NCBI GenBank assembly: GCA_916048095.2
Contig: OU696591.1
Span: forward strand, 7,342,499 to 7,406,498
DNA from: Sacculina carcini
Taxonomy: Eukaryota > Arthropoda > Thecostraca > Sacculinidae
Direction: 5' to 3'
DNA: 64,000 bases
Program-made: the position numbers and the translations under genes
Shown here: positions 63,408-64,000 of the stretch, piece by piece
How positions within the stretch are numbered: position 1 is the first letter of the stretch
Layout of the letters: every line of letters starts with the position of its first letter
The notes under the pieces: generated by a model
Database searches by the model: none
What the model was told of the DNA's origin: nothing
Seen by the model: only the letters and a program-made list of their open reading frames with translations

Positions 63408-64000
63408 TATAAATAATGAATTAATAATGAAAAGCTCATTCCGGGCAGGTACTACGCAGTTGTGGTTAATCCGAAGTATTAGCTGCGTAACAAATGTAAC
63501 CTCTTGTTGTCGGTCGGGTTGACTGGTATCTTGTGCTTTTCCAGGTGTTTATATATTTTCTCCCGGTGTTTATCGATTAAGTAAGTTGACGATTTTGCTT
63601 ATGTTTTGCTATGTTGATGTGTATTCTCATAACTTAATATGCTGGTTCCATGTTGATTCCACAATACTTCGGGCTGCTTCGTATTTGTTTTTTTTAATTT
63701 CAACTGAGTATTGGTGTGAATGATGTTTTTACAGTAATTTGGGCCCGTTTTTGTGCTTGTGTCTGTCTGAAAGGAAAGTTCCAATTTTCCTCTTAGGGTT
63801 TAAAGGGTGAGGATGAGTGTTTTTGGTACTCTAAAAGCCAAATTCGGAACATTATCAACCTGTTATAAACCTGTGTTTTTAAAGTTGAGTTCCGTCAAAT
63901 GAGAACATTTTCAAACTGTAAGGTAATAACATAATAATAATTTAAAATATAATTGTTCTTGATAAAAGCGAAGAAAGCAGAAACTTAGCACGATTTATTG
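63408..64000. other. AT-rich end of window, nothing recognised
   Basis: No supported coding or repeat feature. Confidence 0.5.

Overview
This is a window from a eukaryotic, almost certainly invertebrate metazoan, nuclear genome. The evidence is split genes with GT-AG introns, two recognisable animal nuclear genes (NOC4L and ZCCHC10), a PHD-type LINE, hAT, Tigger and Mutator-like DNA transposons, tRNA-derived SINEs, and an extreme density of (GT)n microsatellites and minisatellites. The phylum cannot be settled from the sequence. There are no prokaryotic features. Most long open frames are artefacts of tandem repeats.

Layout. 1-8.8 kb: a 22-bp satellite, a deleted Tigger element (936-2040), (GT)n arrays including about 600 bp of pure repeat, a 40-bp minisatellite, weak minus-strand exons at 4.0-4.8 kb and 6.9-7.2 kb, and a pile-up of one MITE and two SINEs (7.26-8.14 kb). 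8.9-12.3 kb: plus-strand NOC4L and ZCCHC10, the only compact gene-dense part. 12.5-35 kb: a minus-strand cluster of at least four paralogous single-pass membrane proteins, called here A, A2, B and C. They were recognised by joining short exons by intron phase. In all four the transmembrane helix is split by a phase-2 intron after a 50- or 56-bp exon. A near-complete LINE and two hAT elements lie in their introns. 36.1-60.9 kb: one large plus-strand gene of about 17 exons coding for roughly 900 residues. It is an ankyrin-repeat protein made of four diverged modules, ending in a Dpy-30-like motif. Every exon junction is phase-consistent. Two introns appear to use GC-AG splice sites, and several introns hold large minisatellites of 37, 36 and 11 bp period (1.3, 3.3 and 5.9 kb). 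61-64 kb: a 30-bp minisatellite, a MITE, a LINE fragment and a third MITE copy.

How the parts fit. NOC4L (40S ribosome biogenesis) and ZCCHC10 (nuclear zinc knuckle) are housekeeping genes. The tandem membrane-protein family and the ankyrin/Dpy-30 gene are the interesting content. The first I do not recognise. The second has a dimerisation/docking motif typical of ciliary and chromatin scaffold proteins. Repeat growth has lengthened the introns of both without disturbing reading phase. All exon models come from reading frames, splice motifs and phase only; no transcripts or searches were available.
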